Positions 8,317 to 17,229 of a DNA stretch of 35,003 nt are shown one piece after another. Position 1 is the stretch's first letter, and every line of letters begins with the position of its first letter. Under the pieces are notes generated by a model. The model was not told the origin of the DNA and made no database searches. It was given only the letters and a program-made list of their open reading frames with translations. The position numbers were made by a program, and so were the translations under genes. The DNA is from Acholeplasmataceae bacterium (GTDB lineage Bacteria > Bacillota_I > Bacilli_A > Acholeplasmatales > UBA5453): positions 1 to 35,003 of the forward strand of contig JAAYKO010000056.1 in the NCBI GenBank assembly GCA_012522345.1. The letters are read 5' to 3'.

Positions 8317-8379
8317 TTTTACCTCAGATAAATTTATTGTAAAATATTTTAAAATATGCTACCATTGTATCATCAATAT

Positions 8380-8455
8380 GCAGCCTTAGCTCAGTCGGCA
8401 GAGCAACAGACTCTTAATCTGTGGGTCCGGGGTTCGATCCCCCGAGGCTGTACCA
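8380..8455 (+). tRNA. tRNA-Lys (anticodon CUU)
   Basis: The full cloverleaf can be drawn. The acceptor arm GCAGCCT pairs with AGGCTGT (one terminal G-U). The D arm is GCTC/GAGC, and the anticodon stem ACAGA/TCTGT has loop CTCTTAA, anticodon CTT. The T arm is CGGGG-TTCGATC-CCCCG, with discriminator A and an encoded CCA. It reads AAG codons. It stands alone on the plus strand among minus-strand genes and is followed at once by a terminator. Confidence 0.95.
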
Positions 8456-8482
8456 AAAGCGCCTAACAAGGCGTTTTTTTTA
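8456..8482 (+). terminator. Rho-independent terminator after tRNA-Lys
   Basis: The stem CGCCT/AGGCG with loop AACA is extended by A-T pairs and followed by eight T on the plus strand. It ends the tRNA transcript. The other strand has only a short T run, but the hairpin lies directly after the stop of the lipoprotein gene and may also serve that operon. Confidence 0.75.
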
Positions 8483-8884
8483 TAACTGCTCGTTAATTGT
8501 TAAACCGATAAATTGGGCTGTTACAATCCCATCTTTAAGTAACAACAGTTCTGGGGTTCCATAGATTTTAAGTTCTGAAAACTTACTAGCACCAATGTTA
8601 GAATACTCTTTATCGGGAGCGGGAGCGACATAAATATCATCTAAATTAATAAAGTAAAGCGGAATCTTACCTTTTTTTGCTTGGGCAATCACTTTCGCTT
8701 TAACATTGTCGCACGCTGGACAATTTGATTGGTAGAAATAAATATAGTATTCGCTTTTAGCAACAGTAAAAGCTGTTTTGCGGTCGAGATGTAAATCGCT
8801 AAAATCAGCATATGTTTTCCGGTTATCACAACCAGCAAGCATAAACAAACTGATTAAAATTAAAAAACTACTAATTTTTTTCAT
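8480..8884 (-). CDS. Thioredoxin-like lipoprotein
   Basis: A 134-aa exported protein. A signal peptide ends in the lipobox LAGC, with Cys19 as the lipidated residue. The mature part is a short thioredoxin-like domain with the redox motif C55-P-A-C58 in YFYQSNCPACDNVK, and a cis-Pro segment IYGTPELLLLKDG. It should sit on the outer face of the membrane and reduce or oxidise thiols of other surface proteins; no partner (DsbD/CcdA-like) is visible here. GGAGG precedes the ATG. It is the last gene of the galE-led run, ten bases after the PPTase gene, and ends at the tRNA terminator. Confidence 0.88.
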   Translation of the reverse strand: MKKISSFLILISLFMLAGCDNRKTYADFSDLHLDRKTAFTVAKSEYYIYFYQSNCPACDNVKAKVIAQAKKGKIPLYFINLDDIYVAPAPDKEYSNIGASKFSELKIYGTPELLLLKDGIVTAQFIGLTINEQL

Positions 8885-8894
8885 CAGAACCTCC

Positions 8895-9527
8895 TCAAAT
8901 TATTGTCAACAGTTCATCGTGACTAACAAATGTTACACTTGGGGCTGTAAATGTTTTGCTAACAACAGAAAAACTATAATCTTGAAATTCACCACTATAA
9001 CAAAACAATTCTCCGATTTTGCCCGCTTTGAATTGCCCTTTTTGATATTCAATTGAAAAACTAATCTCCTTGTATGGTTTAACCAGTTTTCCATAATATT
9101 TAACATAAGCTTCCTTTGCAGTCCAAAAATTGGTGAGCAAAGCATTTTTGTTGTTAACAAGATTATTGTAGTGTTCAAGTTCACTACTGGACAAAATCTT
9201 TTCAGGGTTTTTAATCGCTCGTTGACGCTCTAAATCACAGCCGAGATTGGCTTTACTGAGACAGACCATCACATAGTTATGACTGTGAGCTTTGGAAATC
9301 TGAAAATCGCTATTTAATAAAACAGGTTTTGGCTGATAAACAGTTAAAATCTCAGCTTGATAGCCGTTTTTTCGCAGAGCATAATAAAGCAGCAACTCAG
9401 CGCTAATCATCTGTTGTTGCTTAAGCTCAGTTTTATTATCTAAAATTCTAGCTTGAATATTTTCATTTAATTTACTTAAATACTCTTGAGCATTACTAAC
9501 TATTTTACTAAAATATATTTTAATCAT
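8895..9527 (-). CDS. 4'-phosphopantetheinyl transferase, Sfp type
   Basis: A 210-aa enzyme that moves 4'-phosphopantetheine from CoA to a serine on a carrier protein. The two family signatures are present: LGCDLERQR (metal-binding Asp) about half way, and FWTAKEAYVKYYG (the W-x-x-KE-x-x-K motif). HSHNY upstream fits the substrate-binding segment. The larger Sfp type, rather than the small AcpS type, suggests either carrier proteins of a special lipid or peptide pathway, or general replacement of AcpS. The carrier is not in this window. No clear ribosome-binding site precedes the ATG at 9527, and the gene follows the 64-aa gene by 11 bases, so translation is probably coupled. Confidence 0.88.
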   Translation of the reverse strand: MIKIYFSKIVSNAQEYLSKLNENIQARILDNKTELKQQQMISAELLLYYALRKNGYQAEILTVYQPKPVLLNSDFQISKAHSHNYVMVCLSKANLGCDLERQRAIKNPEKILSSSELEHYNNLVNNKNALLTNFWTAKEAYVKYYGKLVKPYKEISFSIEYQKGQFKAGKIGELFCYSGEFQDYSFSVVSKTFTAPSVTFVSHDELLTII

Positions 9528-9538
9528 TAATTGGTAAT

Positions 9539-9733
9539 TTACTTTTTAAATTTCATCACTAAATAGCCTTGCTCGAAGGCTTCTGGATAAGGATATGCTT
9601 CTTCTCTTAATTTCGTAAACAAAACATAAACGAGTTTACGGTCATAGTCTATTCGGGTAATAACGCCAGTTTCTTTTTCGTTTTTAATTGCTACTCTTTC
9701 ACCAATAATTCTTGATTCATCATGCCAAGCCAT
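9539..9733 (-). CDS. Small conserved-looking protein (64 aa), probable beta-barrel
   Basis: This 64-aa protein reads as five short beta strands: RIIGERVAIKN, KETGVITRIDYD, RKLVYVLF, EAYPYPEAFEQG and YLVMKFKK. The pattern of a conserved GE-V at the start and GVIT-RIDYDRK-V-V is like small SH3/KOW-type barrels that bind nucleic acid or protein partners. I do not recognise the family. The start is well supported by GAGG seven bases upstream. Its place between the phosphodiesterase and PPTase genes does not reveal a function. Confidence 0.75.
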   Translation of the reverse strand: MAWHDESRIIGERVAIKNEKETGVITRIDYDRKLVYVLFTKLREEAYPYPEAFEQGYLVMKFKK

Positions 9734-9763
9734 CTTAAATCCTCGCTTTCTTAATAAACTTTT

Positions 9764-10858
9764 TTAACCTTTAATAATAAGTGGCACTTCTAGTTCTTCT
9801 TTTAATAAGCCTGCGTGATGCGCTTTAAATGAAGAATGTTGAGAAGTTTTAATTAGTTTGTTGCTAATTGAAATTGCTATATAATCACCAATAAAACTAT
9901 CTAACCAAGGATGTTTCACTCCATAACCGAGCAATTCTGAAGCAAGAAGTTCTTCTTTACTTAATAGGAGAAATCCCGGTTGAAAATATTTATTGAATAA
10001 GTCTTTAAATTTTTCTTGTAAACCTTCTTTAATAAAAAATGTTAATGCCCGTGGCTCGAGTGAAGGTTTTCTTAAAAATGTTGCGGTTAAATCTTGATAG
10101 TGGAATAAATCAATTTCCTCGACATCAACAAGACCATGATCTGCTGTTACAATAAGGAGGACATCGCGGTCGATTTCATTTATAAACCGCTCAAATGAAC
10201 GATTCAAATTTTGAACAACCTCTTTGGTTTTAAGACCTTTTACTCCATCACTATGAACAATAGAATCCACTTGTTCCCAATAACAAAAACTAAATGACGG
10301 TTTTCCTTTAGTAATCATTAAAAGTCGGTCAAGTTGATTATCAAAACTATGATAACCATCCACAGCAAATGCGGGCATTAAAGCTTCAACATGAAGATTG
10401 GGGTTTTGGGCCTTTATTAAAGTCAAAATATCATCTTGAGCTAAAATATCTTCCCTAAGGTTCGTCTTAAGTTTATTTTTAGGATTGTAATAATCTTCAT
10501 TTTTAAAAACAACTACATTTGCATCTTCAAGTTTATTATATTGAACCCAACCTAAATAGCCGCTTGCAAATGGTGGTTTTGCTAAAAGAATTGAATTTGT
10601 TGCTGCCACAGTTGTTGGAGGAAAAACACTACTGATTACAGATTTTAAATGTTTTTTTAATCCTGATTCTTGAGTTAAATGTTGTTTGATTATATTTATG
10701 CCAAGTCCGTCTAAAACCATTAAAATTAGATGTTGATAATTTTTTGCTAAAAAATTATCGACAAGTTTAATACTTTTGTAACTACAAAAACAATTATAAT
10801 GTTTTAAAATACTACAAGAAAGGTTTAAAATACTATTTTGATAATTTGGCTTTTTCAT
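9764..10858 (-). CDS. Type I phosphodiesterase / nucleotide pyrophosphatase (alkaline phosphatase fold)
   Basis: A 364-aa metal-dependent hydrolase of the alkaline phosphatase superfamily. The metal and nucleophile ligands are visible: VLDGLG (Asp50), FPPTTVAATNS (Thr82/83 nucleophile), DSIVHSDG (Asp198, His202), TADHG (Asp240, His241) and HHAG near the C-terminus. There is no signal peptide, so it should work in the cytosol; related proteins cleave nucleotide sugars or phosphodiesters. It starts one base after the galE stop without its own ribosome-binding site, implying coupling to galE and hinting at a nucleotide-sugar substrate. The protein is complete. Confidence 0.85.
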   Translation of the reverse strand: MKKPNYQNSILNLSCSILKHYNCFCSYKSIKLVDNFLAKNYQHLILMVLDGLGINIIKQHLTQESGLKKHLKSVISSVFPPTTVAATNSILLAKPPFASGYLGWVQYNKLEDANVVVFKNEDYYNPKNKLKTNLREDILAQDDILTLIKAQNPNLHVEALMPAFAVDGYHSFDNQLDRLLMITKGKPSFSFCYWEQVDSIVHSDGVKGLKTKEVVQNLNRSFERFINEIDRDVLLIVTADHGLVDVEEIDLFHYQDLTATFLRKPSLEPRALTFFIKEGLQEKFKDLFNKYFQPGFLLLSKEELLASELLGYGVKHPWLDSFIGDYIAISISNKLIKTSQHSSFKAHHAGLLKEELEVPLIIKG

Positions 10859-10859
10859 T

Positions 10860-11852
10860 TTATTTTAAATTCTTTTCAAAGCGCCAGGCATCTTTTACCA
10901 TATCATCAATAGTTAATTCTGCTCGCCAATTTAAATTTTTCTGCGCTTTTGTTGGATCAGCATAGGAGATTGCAATATCTCCCGCTCTTCTTTCGGTTAC
11001 AACATAAGGTATTTTTATTTTGTTTACCCGCTCAAAGGCCGTGATAATTTCAAATACCGAAGTTCCTTTTCCTGTCCCTAAATTAAAAATTTCAGCGCCA
11101 CTCAAATTGTATTTCAAAGCTGCTACATGACCTTTTGCCAAATCGACAACATGAATATAATCACGAACTCCTGTTCCATCTAAGGTGTCATAATCATCAC
11201 CAAAAACATAGAGCTGTTTGCGAATCCCTTTCGCTGTTTGAGTAATATAAGGCATTAGATTGTTAGGAATCCCCGTTGGCAGTTCGCCAATCAAACCTGA
11301 TTTATGAGCACCGATGGGATTAAAATAGCGCAGTAAGGCAACATTAAAGTTTTCGTTTATTTTGGCCGCATCACTTAAGATTCGTTCGCTAATCGCCTTT
11401 GTCTCACCATATGGATTAGTTGTGACTCCTTGTGGCATTGTCTCAATAAGTGGTGATTTTTGATCTCCATAAACCGTTGCGCTTGAGGAAAAAATAAATT
11501 TCTCAATTCGATATTTAAAAGCCAGTTTTGCCAGAGTTATTGTTGATGTAACATTATTATAATAATAATTTAGTGGCAGACTAACAGACTCGCCAACCGC
11601 TTTTAAACCCGCAAAATGAATAATGCCTGAAAATTGATGGTCTAAAAAAACTTCCTCTAAATTATTTTCATCAGTACAATCAACTTGATAGAAAGGAATT
11701 TTTTGTTTGGCAAGTTTTTCAATTTTCGCCAACATTTCAATTTGACTATTGACTAAGTTATCAACAATTACTACTTGATAACCTTCAGTTATTAATTCAA
11801 TTACAGTGTGTGATCCGATATAACCTAATCCGCCTGTTACAAGTATTTTCAT
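10860..11852 (-). CDS. galE: UDP-glucose 4-epimerase
   Basis: A 330-aa NAD-dependent enzyme interconverting UDP-glucose and UDP-galactose. The Rossmann motif TGGLGYIGSH (6-15), SSSATVYGD, the catalytic Tyr-Lys pair in NPYGETK, the RYFNPIGAH segment and the C-terminal GDIAISYADPTKA are all standard. The ATG at 11852 is preceded by AAGGAG eight bases away. It heads a five-gene minus-strand run to 8480, with intergenic gaps of 1, 30, 11 and 10 bases. Making UDP-galactose fits glycolipid or capsule synthesis, or galactose use; no Leloir partner is nearby. Confidence 0.95.
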   Translation of the reverse strand: MKILVTGGLGYIGSHTVIELITEGYQVVIVDNLVNSQIEMLAKIEKLAKQKIPFYQVDCTDENNLEEVFLDHQFSGIIHFAGLKAVGESVSLPLNYYYNNVTSTITLAKLAFKYRIEKFIFSSSATVYGDQKSPLIETMPQGVTTNPYGETKAISERILSDAAKINENFNVALLRYFNPIGAHKSGLIGELPTGIPNNLMPYITQTAKGIRKQLYVFGDDYDTLDGTGVRDYIHVVDLAKGHVAALKYNLSGAEIFNLGTGKGTSVFEIITAFERVNKIKIPYVVTERRAGDIAISYADPTKAQKNLNWRAELTIDDMVKDAWRFEKNLK

Positions 11853-11870
11853 CGCTTTTACTCCTTAACA

Positions 11871-11879
11871 ATTATAACA
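11871..11879 (-). promoter_or_regulatory. Extended -10 promoter of the galE operon
   Basis: TGTTATAAT on the minus strand is a TGn-TATAAT extended -10 box, about ten bases before the AAGGAG of galE. No good -35 hexamer lies at 16-18 bases, which an extended -10 would tolerate. The leader would be very short. Confidence 0.5.
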
Positions 11880-11909
11880 TAACCTTGATTTTCATCATTG
11901 TAAAACCTC

Positions 11910-12740
11910 TTATCCTAAAGCAACATCTAAGATCATCATAATTACAAAACCAACTGCAAAACCCCAAGTTGAGTAGTGAGCCCCTGTAGCAGTACTTCTG
12001 TTTCTTGCTTCGGGAATTAATTCTTCAACTACTACAAAAATCATCGCTCCCGCAGCAAATGCTAATGCATAGGGAAGAATAGCGGTCATAAGTTGAACTA
12101 AAAGAGCACCAATAATCGCAAATATCGGCTCTACGATAGCGCTAGCTTGACCATAGAAAAAAGCTCTTGACCTGCTGACTCCTTCTTGACGAAGCGGAAT
12201 TGAAACCGCGGCGCCCTCTGGAATATCTTGAATTCCAATTCCAATAGTTACTGCAATCGCTGCTAGTAAAGCGGCATGGACATCGCCTCCTATTTTAGCT
12301 ACTGTTCCAATTGCACCCACCGCAACTCCAACCGCTAAACCTTCTGGTATGTTATGCAGTGTAATTGAAAAAATCAATAATCTGATTCGTGACCAACCAG
12401 TTTTAATTCCTTCTGGTTCGTTATCTCCAAAGTGAACGTGCGGTAAGATTTTATCGAAAACATATAAAAAACCAACCCCTGCTAAAACACCAATTCCAGC
12501 AACTAACCAAGGAATTAAGTTTTGTTCTTCGGCAAATTCTAAGGCTGGGATTATTAAACTCCAAATTGATGCGGCAATCATTATTCCCGAAGCAAAACCC
12601 AACATCAAGGCGTAAAGTTCATTATTCATCTTTTTAAAGAAAAAAACTGAAGCTGCGCCAAGGGCTGTTGCTCCCCAAATAAATAATCCTCCATATAAGG
12701 CTAAAAGCCAAATCGGTTGTGTCAATAACCAATCAATCAT
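11910..12740 (-). CDS. ZIP family metal (zinc/manganese) transporter
   Basis: A 276-aa membrane protein with about eight transmembrane helices. The two metal-binding helices carry HNIPEGLAVGVAVG and QDIPEGAAVSIPL, the ZIP family signature of ZupT/GufA-like importers of Zn2+ and other divalent metals (helix V with Gln in place of the usual His at its first position). A charged loop, HVHFGDNEPEG, precedes helix IV and may bind metal. AGGAAGG precedes the ATG. It appears to have its own promoter inside the end of the upstream ATPase gene. Confidence 0.9.
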   Translation of the reverse strand: MIDWLLTQPIWLLALYGGLFIWGATALGAASVFFFKKMNNELYALMLGFASGIMIAASIWSLIIPALEFAEEQNLIPWLVAGIGVLAGVGFLYVFDKILPHVHFGDNEPEGIKTGWSRIRLLIFSITLHNIPEGLAVGVAVGAIGTVAKIGGDVHAALLAAIAVTIGIGIQDIPEGAAVSIPLRQEGVSRSRAFFYGQASAIVEPIFAIIGALLVQLMTAILPYALAFAAGAMIFVVVEELIPEARNRSTATGAHYSTWGFAVGFVIMMILDVALG

Positions 12741-12753
12741 TTTTATTTCCTTC

Positions 12754-14049
12754 CTATATAAACATTATACAATACAAGGGATAACGGTGAAGATTTCCTT
12801 TAACAGATAGATTATCCAAAGTTAGTTCAATTCCAAACTCTAAATTATGGTTTTCAAATAAGGAAATCATCGCTTTAGCTTTAGTGTTATCTGCATCATT
12901 GGCAGAAAAAGCTGTTACTTTGTTGTTGTAATCAATAACAAACTCCATACTTAAGGCAGTACTTTTTGTATAATAAAATAGTCTTCTCCCTCTTTTAGCT
13001 AACAACTCAGCGATTGCTGATTCTAAAATTGCATAATTATAAACATTAAGGCGACCAGCAATTATTTCTTGTTGAGCGATTGGCCCTAGTTGTCCTGTTA
13101 AAAGACCAACATCTTTGAAATATATTTTAAAAATATCATAGCGAGCATTAGCGACAAAAGGCATTTTTAAATCTTCAAGTTGAAAGGAAATATTAACCAT
13201 ATCGGCATCGTGAAGCCACAAAATTGATGATTCAAATTTCCTTGCATTACCTTTATTTTCAACAACGCCATATTGGAATTTTTTATTTTCTTTTACCAAT
13301 TGTGCTGGGAGAGAATCAAAACACATTTTAACTTTATTACGATCAGTTTTCTTCAAATGATAAGCAATACCTTTTTCATATGTTCTTAAAATTCTGTTTT
13401 GGATTTTTCCCGCTTCTCGGAAATCATGATTATTAATAAAGGCATTGACAACTTCTGGCATTCCGCCAATGACTAGGTATTCTTTAAAAAGTTCAATTAG
13501 TTCATCGTGAAGTGCTGGTGGGATTGCTTTTTTAGCAGTAAAGTGTTCATAAACATCGCTAATTGCTTTCTCGCTAACTCCATTTGCCCACAAAAACTCT
13601 TCAAAATCTAAACTCGAGAGTTCAACTAAAGTTTCATGTTCAAGAGGTGTCGGATCAAACTTATCAATATCTGCTCCCGCATAAGATGAAGCAATGATAC
13701 AGTCAAAGCGATTGCCTTCAATAAAAGTTTTGGCTGCAAGTCGGGCCCGCGGCGAGAGATGAATTTCATCTAAAAAAATTAACGTTTCATGGGGAATTAG
13801 TTTGCTCGTTCGCAATTTCAATGTTATTTGTTTTGTCAATGTTGCCATATCTAAACTTGAAAAGAAAATTGATTTATGAATTGGGTTTGTTTCAAAATTC
13901 AAATAAATCAGACTTTTATAATTTTCTTTCGCAAATTGCTCAATAAGAGTTGTTTTGCCAACTCCTTTTGGACCCTTAAGAAATAAAACATCGCGGGATT
14001 TTTGTTGTTTCCATTTTTTTAATGCCGTTTCAACTTTTCTTTTTAACAT
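12754..14049 (-). CDS. AAA-type ATPase with DUF4143-like C-terminus
   Basis: A 431-aa protein. The ATPase part has Walker A FLKGPKGVGKTTLIEQ, Walker B TLIFLDEIHLSPRARLAAKTFI and a sensor-like CIIASSYAG. The C-terminal half, with AYHLKKTDRNKVKMCFDSLP, YDIFKIYFKDVGLLTGQLG and a last segment resembling a degenerate PD-(D/E)XK nuclease (RRLFYYTKS..SMEFVIDY), is typical of the large AAA-14/DUF4143 family found in mobile and accessory loci of many bacteria; its function is unknown. I place the start at the ATG at 14049 because GGTGA lies six bases upstream, instead of a TTG four codons earlier. Flanking genes are unrelated, so it probably acts alone. Confidence 0.85.
   Translation of the reverse strand: MLKRKVETALKKWKQQKSRDVLFLKGPKGVGKTTLIEQFAKENYKSLIYLNFETNPIHKSIFFSSLDMATLTKQITLKLRTSKLIPHETLIFLDEIHLSPRARLAAKTFIEGNRFDCIIASSYAGADIDKFDPTPLEHETLVELSSLDFEEFLWANGVSEKAISDVYEHFTAKKAIPPALHDELIELFKEYLVIGGMPEVVNAFINNHDFREAGKIQNRILRTYEKGIAYHLKKTDRNKVKMCFDSLPAQLVKENKKFQYGVVENKGNARKFESSILWLHDADMVNISFQLEDLKMPFVANARYDIFKIYFKDVGLLTGQLGPIAQQEIIAGRLNVYNYAILESAIAELLAKRGRRLFYYTKSTALSMEFVIDYNNKVTAFSANDADNTKAKAMISLFENHNLEFGIELTLDNLSVKGNLHRYPLYCIMFI
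12764..12791 (-). promoter_or_regulatory. Possible promoter of the ZIP transporter gene
   Basis: TTCACC (12791-12786) and TATAAT (12769-12764) on the minus strand, 16 bases apart, lie within the last codons of the ATPase gene and just ahead of the transporter's ribosome-binding site. The -10 is perfect and the -35 matches four of six. Confidence 0.4.
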
Positions 14050-14202
14050 TTTAATCACCAATACTATTATATCATTTATCTAACCAATTTAAAATGAAAT
14101 TTTGCATATTTTTTGCACTATTATTATTTAGTTGTGCATTTTATAAATAGAAAAAATGTTTGCTAACTCCTTACCTCCAAACGTTTAGAAAACACTTCTT
14201 TC

Positions 14203-15195
14203 TTAAATTAGTTCTATTATTTTTAAAGCCAACTTATCATATATTTTACCGTTAACTTCATCTTTTTCATATAAAAAACCCTCTTCTGGTCGATTTAAGG
14301 GAATTGAAGCTAACAGTTCTACTTCTAGTTTTTCACTTACTAATTGGCCACCACCTTGACCAAAAACATAGTCTTTTTCCTCATTGTATGGATTTAAATA
14401 ATAACTCATATTTTCAACAACACCAATTAGTTGATGACCAATTTTTCTAGCTCCCAAACCAGCTTTTAAAGCTACACTTGAGGCATTGACATGTGGTGTT
14501 GTTACAATCAACATCTTTGTTTGAGGGGCGTACATTTGAATATCTAAAGCCGTATCACCTGTTCCAGGCGGTAAATCAACTAAAACATAATCAATATTAG
14601 GAGCCCAATCAACACCATAGAAATAATGATTTAAAAGTTTGCCTAACATTGGTCCTCGCCACATGACAGGACTATCCTTTTCTACAAAAAAAGCTGTTGA
14701 AATAATCTCTATTCCTTTTGCGGTGGGGGGAGACATTTTTTCTTCACTTGTTCCCGTTGGTTTAGCATCAGGAATATTAAAAATATCAGCGATACTAGCA
14801 CCGTAAACATCAGCATCGATAATCCCTATTTTTTTCCCAAGTCGCGTAAGTGCGTAAGCTAGATTTGCGGTAACTGTCGATTTTCCAACACCACCTTTAC
14901 CGGATGCCACTCCGATATAAGTAATCTTTTTTACACCTTTAGGCGTAAATTGATTGCGGACAAACTTAACTTTTGCTCCAGGAAAACCAAGTGTCACTTT
15001 AATTAATTTTATCAATTGAATTTTAAAGTTTTGCTCGACTGAGCCACCGATATCTTTTAACGCAACTTCAACTTCTACAATTCCGGTTGGTCCTACTGTC
15101 AATTTCTTTAAACCTTCGACATCCTTTAACGGTAGATTATAACTTGGGTCAAGAAGAGCTTCAATTGCTTTTTTTAATTCATCATAACTGGTCAT
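14203..15195 (-). CDS. mrp: Mrp/ApbC/NBP35-type P-loop iron-sulfur carrier
   Basis: A 330-aa cytosolic ATPase that holds and passes on Fe-S clusters. An N-terminal MIP18/DUF59 domain (about 1-85) is followed by the deviant Walker A GVASGKGGVGKSTVTANLAYAL, switch I DADVYGASI, and DLPPGTGDTALDIQ. The CxxC usually seen near the C-terminus of Mrp proteins is absent: the corresponding segment reads GVVENMSYYLNPYNEEKDYVFGQGGG. Replacement of the expected Cys by other residues is seen in some Mrp lineages, but it makes classical bridging cluster binding doubtful here. The start is ATG at 15195, with AGAGGTG just upstream, in preference to a GTG three codons earlier. Confidence 0.85.
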   Translation of the reverse strand: MTSYDELKKAIEALLDPSYNLPLKDVEGLKKLTVGPTGIVEVEVALKDIGGSVEQNFKIQLIKLIKVTLGFPGAKVKFVRNQFTPKGVKKITYIGVASGKGGVGKSTVTANLAYALTRLGKKIGIIDADVYGASIADIFNIPDAKPTGTSEEKMSPPTAKGIEIISTAFFVEKDSPVMWRGPMLGKLLNHYFYGVDWAPNIDYVLVDLPPGTGDTALDIQMYAPQTKMLIVTTPHVNASSVALKAGLGARKIGHQLIGVVENMSYYLNPYNEEKDYVFGQGGGQLVSEKLEVELLASIPLNRPEEGFLYEKDEVNGKIYDKLALKIIELI

Positions 15196-15214
15196 TACTT
15201 TCACCTCTTTTTTA

Positions 15215-15223
15215 ATTATAACA
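15215..15223 (-). promoter_or_regulatory. Extended -10 promoter of mrp
   Basis: TGTTATAAT on the minus strand, 20 bases before the mrp start, is the same extended -10 string as ahead of galE and of the 252-aa membrane protein gene. It lies just after the thrS terminator. Confidence 0.5.
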
Positions 15224-15250
15224 TAAAGGCTTACTATTCGCCTTTCAAAG

Positions 15251-15278
15251 AAAAAAAGATGTTAAAAAAACATCTTTT
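15251..15278 (-). terminator. Rho-independent terminator of thrS
   Basis: On the minus strand AAAAGATGTT and AACATCTTTT pair around a T5 loop and run into seven T. It begins about 18 bases after the thrS stop and separates thrS from mrp. Confidence 0.75.
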
Positions 15279-15295
15279 CTCTCTCTTATTTCCAA

Positions 15296-17224
15296 TTATT
15301 TTTTACTTTTTACTTCCTTATTTAATAATTCAATAAATTTATGAACTGGAATTGTTATTTGTTCTTTGGAGTTATATTTTCGGTAAGTTACTGTGTTATT
15401 TGCAATTTCTTGATCGCCAATCACTAAGGAGTAAAGTATTTTTCGGGTCTGTTGATCACGGATTTTATAGCCTAACTTTTCATTTCTTATGTCAAGTTCG
15501 CTACGAAAACCATTCGCCTTTAAAAGTTGATTGATTTTTTTAGCATCCTCTTGGTGATAATCTAAATTAACTGGAATTACCACAACTTGAGTTGGTGCCA
15601 ACCAAAGCGGAAAGACACCTTTATACTCTTCAGTCAAATATGCTACAAACCGCTCCATTGTTGAAACAATTCCCCGATGAATAACAACCGGAACATGATC
15701 ATTTTTTCCATCTTCGCCAACATAAGTTAGTTGAAATCTTTCTGGCAGTAAGAAATCTAATTGAATTGTTGATAAAGTCTCTTCGTGACCTAAAGCAGTT
15801 TTAACTTGAACATCGAGCTTAGGTCCATAAAACGCAGCTTCACCAATTGCCTCTTCATATGCCAAATTTAAGGTATCCATAACATTTTTAAGCTCTTTTT
15901 CAGCTTCTTCCCACATTTTATCATCATCGAAAAACTTTTCTTTATTTTCTGGATCACGATAAGAGAGTCGGAAAGAGTAATCGGTAATATTGAAATCTCG
16001 ATATACTGCAAGTAACAACGCCATTACTTCTTTAAACTCTTCTTTTATTTGGTCTGGGCGTACAAAAATATGAGCATCATTTAAGGTCATCTCTCTAACT
16101 CGGTGCAATCCCGAAAGAGCTCCTGATTTTTCATAGCGATGCATCATGCCTAGTTCTGCAATTCTCAGCGGTAAATCGCGATAAGAACGCAATTCATTTT
16201 TGTAAATTAACATGTGATGCGGACAAGTCATCGGTCTGACTACAACCATCTCGCCATCGCTCATCTCCATCGGCGGAAACATACTATCTTGATAATGGTC
16301 CCAATGACCGCTTGTTTTATAAAGTTCTGCATTAGCTAAAATTGGGGTGTAGACATGTTCATAACCTAAAGATATTTCTTTATCGGTAATATATCTTTCA
16401 ATAATTCTTCTAATGGTTGCTCCTTGTTTAAGCCAAAAAGGCAGTCCTGGACCTGCTTCGCTTGATAACATAAAAAGCCCTAGCTCTCTACCTAATTTGC
16501 GGTGATCTCGCTCTTTTCTTTCTTCTAACATTAAAAGATGTTTGGTCAATTCTTTTTTGCTGAAAAAAGCGACCCCATAAATTCTTGTCAACATTTTGTT
16601 TTTAGAATCACCTCGCCAATAGGCTCCAGCAACACTTAATAATTTGAAATGTTTAATCATTCCGGTGTGGGCAAGATGACCACCACGACATAAATCAATA
16701 AAATCCCCTTGTTGATAAACAGTTATCTCTTCAGCTTTTAACTCTTCAATCATCTCAAGCTTGTAAGGATCATTTTTAAAAAGTTTTTGAGCTTCAGCAA
16801 AACTAACGACTCTGCGACTAATAATTGAATTGTTTTGAGCACAATCACGCATCGTTTCCTCAATCTTTTCTAAATCGCTATCGCTAATCTTCACATCACC
16901 AAAATCAACATCGTAATAAAAACCTTCTTTAATCGCTGGACCAACACCAAAAAGCGCTTTTGGATAAAGCTTTCTGATCGCTTCAGCCATTAAATGCGCA
17001 GCTGAGTGATTTAGCAAGTAAAAGGCTTCTTGATCAGCTTTTGTGATAATTTTAAAATCTCCAGATTCGTCAATCGGATAGTCTAGTTCAATAAGTCGTT
17101 GATTCAACGAAGCTCCAAGCGCATTTTTAAATAAGTTCAAAGAAATATCTTTTGCGATTTCACCCGGTGTTATTCCTTTTCTCACCTTTAATCCAGATTT
17201 ATCAGGTAAAATTAAATTCATCAT
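15296..17224 (-). CDS. thrS: Threonyl-tRNA synthetase
   Basis: A class II enzyme of 642 aa that charges tRNA-Thr. It has the TGS domain (1-60), an editing domain with HSAAH and LCRGGH (HxxxH...CxxxH), and a catalytic core with the zinc Cys/His of [10 protein letters not shown], motif 2 [17 protein letters not shown] and DAHIF. Motif 3 is [17 protein letters not shown], followed by an anticodon-binding domain from about 535. The length is standard. GGAGG lies five bases before the first of two ATG codons (17224 and 17221); either could be used. Expression is controlled by a T-box leader directly upstream. Confidence 0.97.
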   Translation of the reverse strand: MMNLILPDKSGLKVRKGITPGEIAKDISLNLFKNALGASLNQRLIELDYPIDESGDFKIITKADQEAFYLLNHSAAHLMAEAIRKLYPKALFGVGPAIKEGFYYDVDFGDVKISDSDLEKIEETMRDCAQNNSIISRRVVSFAEAQKLFKNDPYKLEMIEELKAEEITVYQQGDFIDLCRGGHLAHTGMIKHFKLLSVAGAYWRGDSKNKMLTRIYGVAFFSKKELTKHLLMLEERKERDHRKLGRELGLFMLSSEAGPGLPFWLKQGATIRRIIERYITDKEISLGYEHVYTPILANAELYKTSGHWDHYQDSMFPPMEMSDGEMVVVRPMTCPHHMLIYKNELRSYRDLPLRIAELGMMHRYEKSGALSGLHRVREMTLNDAHIFVRPDQIKEEFKEVMALLLAVYRDFNITDYSFRLSYRDPENKEKFFDDDKMWEEAEKELKNVMDTLNLAYEEAIGEAAFYGPKLDVQVKTALGHEETLSTIQLDFLLPERFQLTYVGEDGKNDHVPVVIHRGIVSTMERFVAYLTEEYKGVFPLWLAPTQVVVIPVNLDYHQEDAKKINQLLKANGFRSELDIRNEKLGYKIRDQQTRKILYSLVIGDQEIANNTVTYRKYNSKEQITIPVHKFIELLNKEVKSKK

Positions 17225-17229
17225 TACAC

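Noticed and set aside
8933-9184. An 83-codon minus-strand frame within the PPTase gene, and similar antisense or shifted frames elsewhere
   Set aside because: They lie inside well-supported genes, lack ribosome-binding sites and show no domain-like pattern.
12754-14049. Defence or toxin-antitoxin role for the AAA/DUF4143 protein
   Set aside because: There is no partner gene, no nuclease motif that is convincing, and the flanking genes are metabolic.
14062-14202. A regulatory RNA in the 140-base gap between mrp and the ATPase gene
   Set aside because: There is a weak GTTTG/CAAAC pairing and T-rich runs that could be a poor terminator, but no conserved fold could be recognised.
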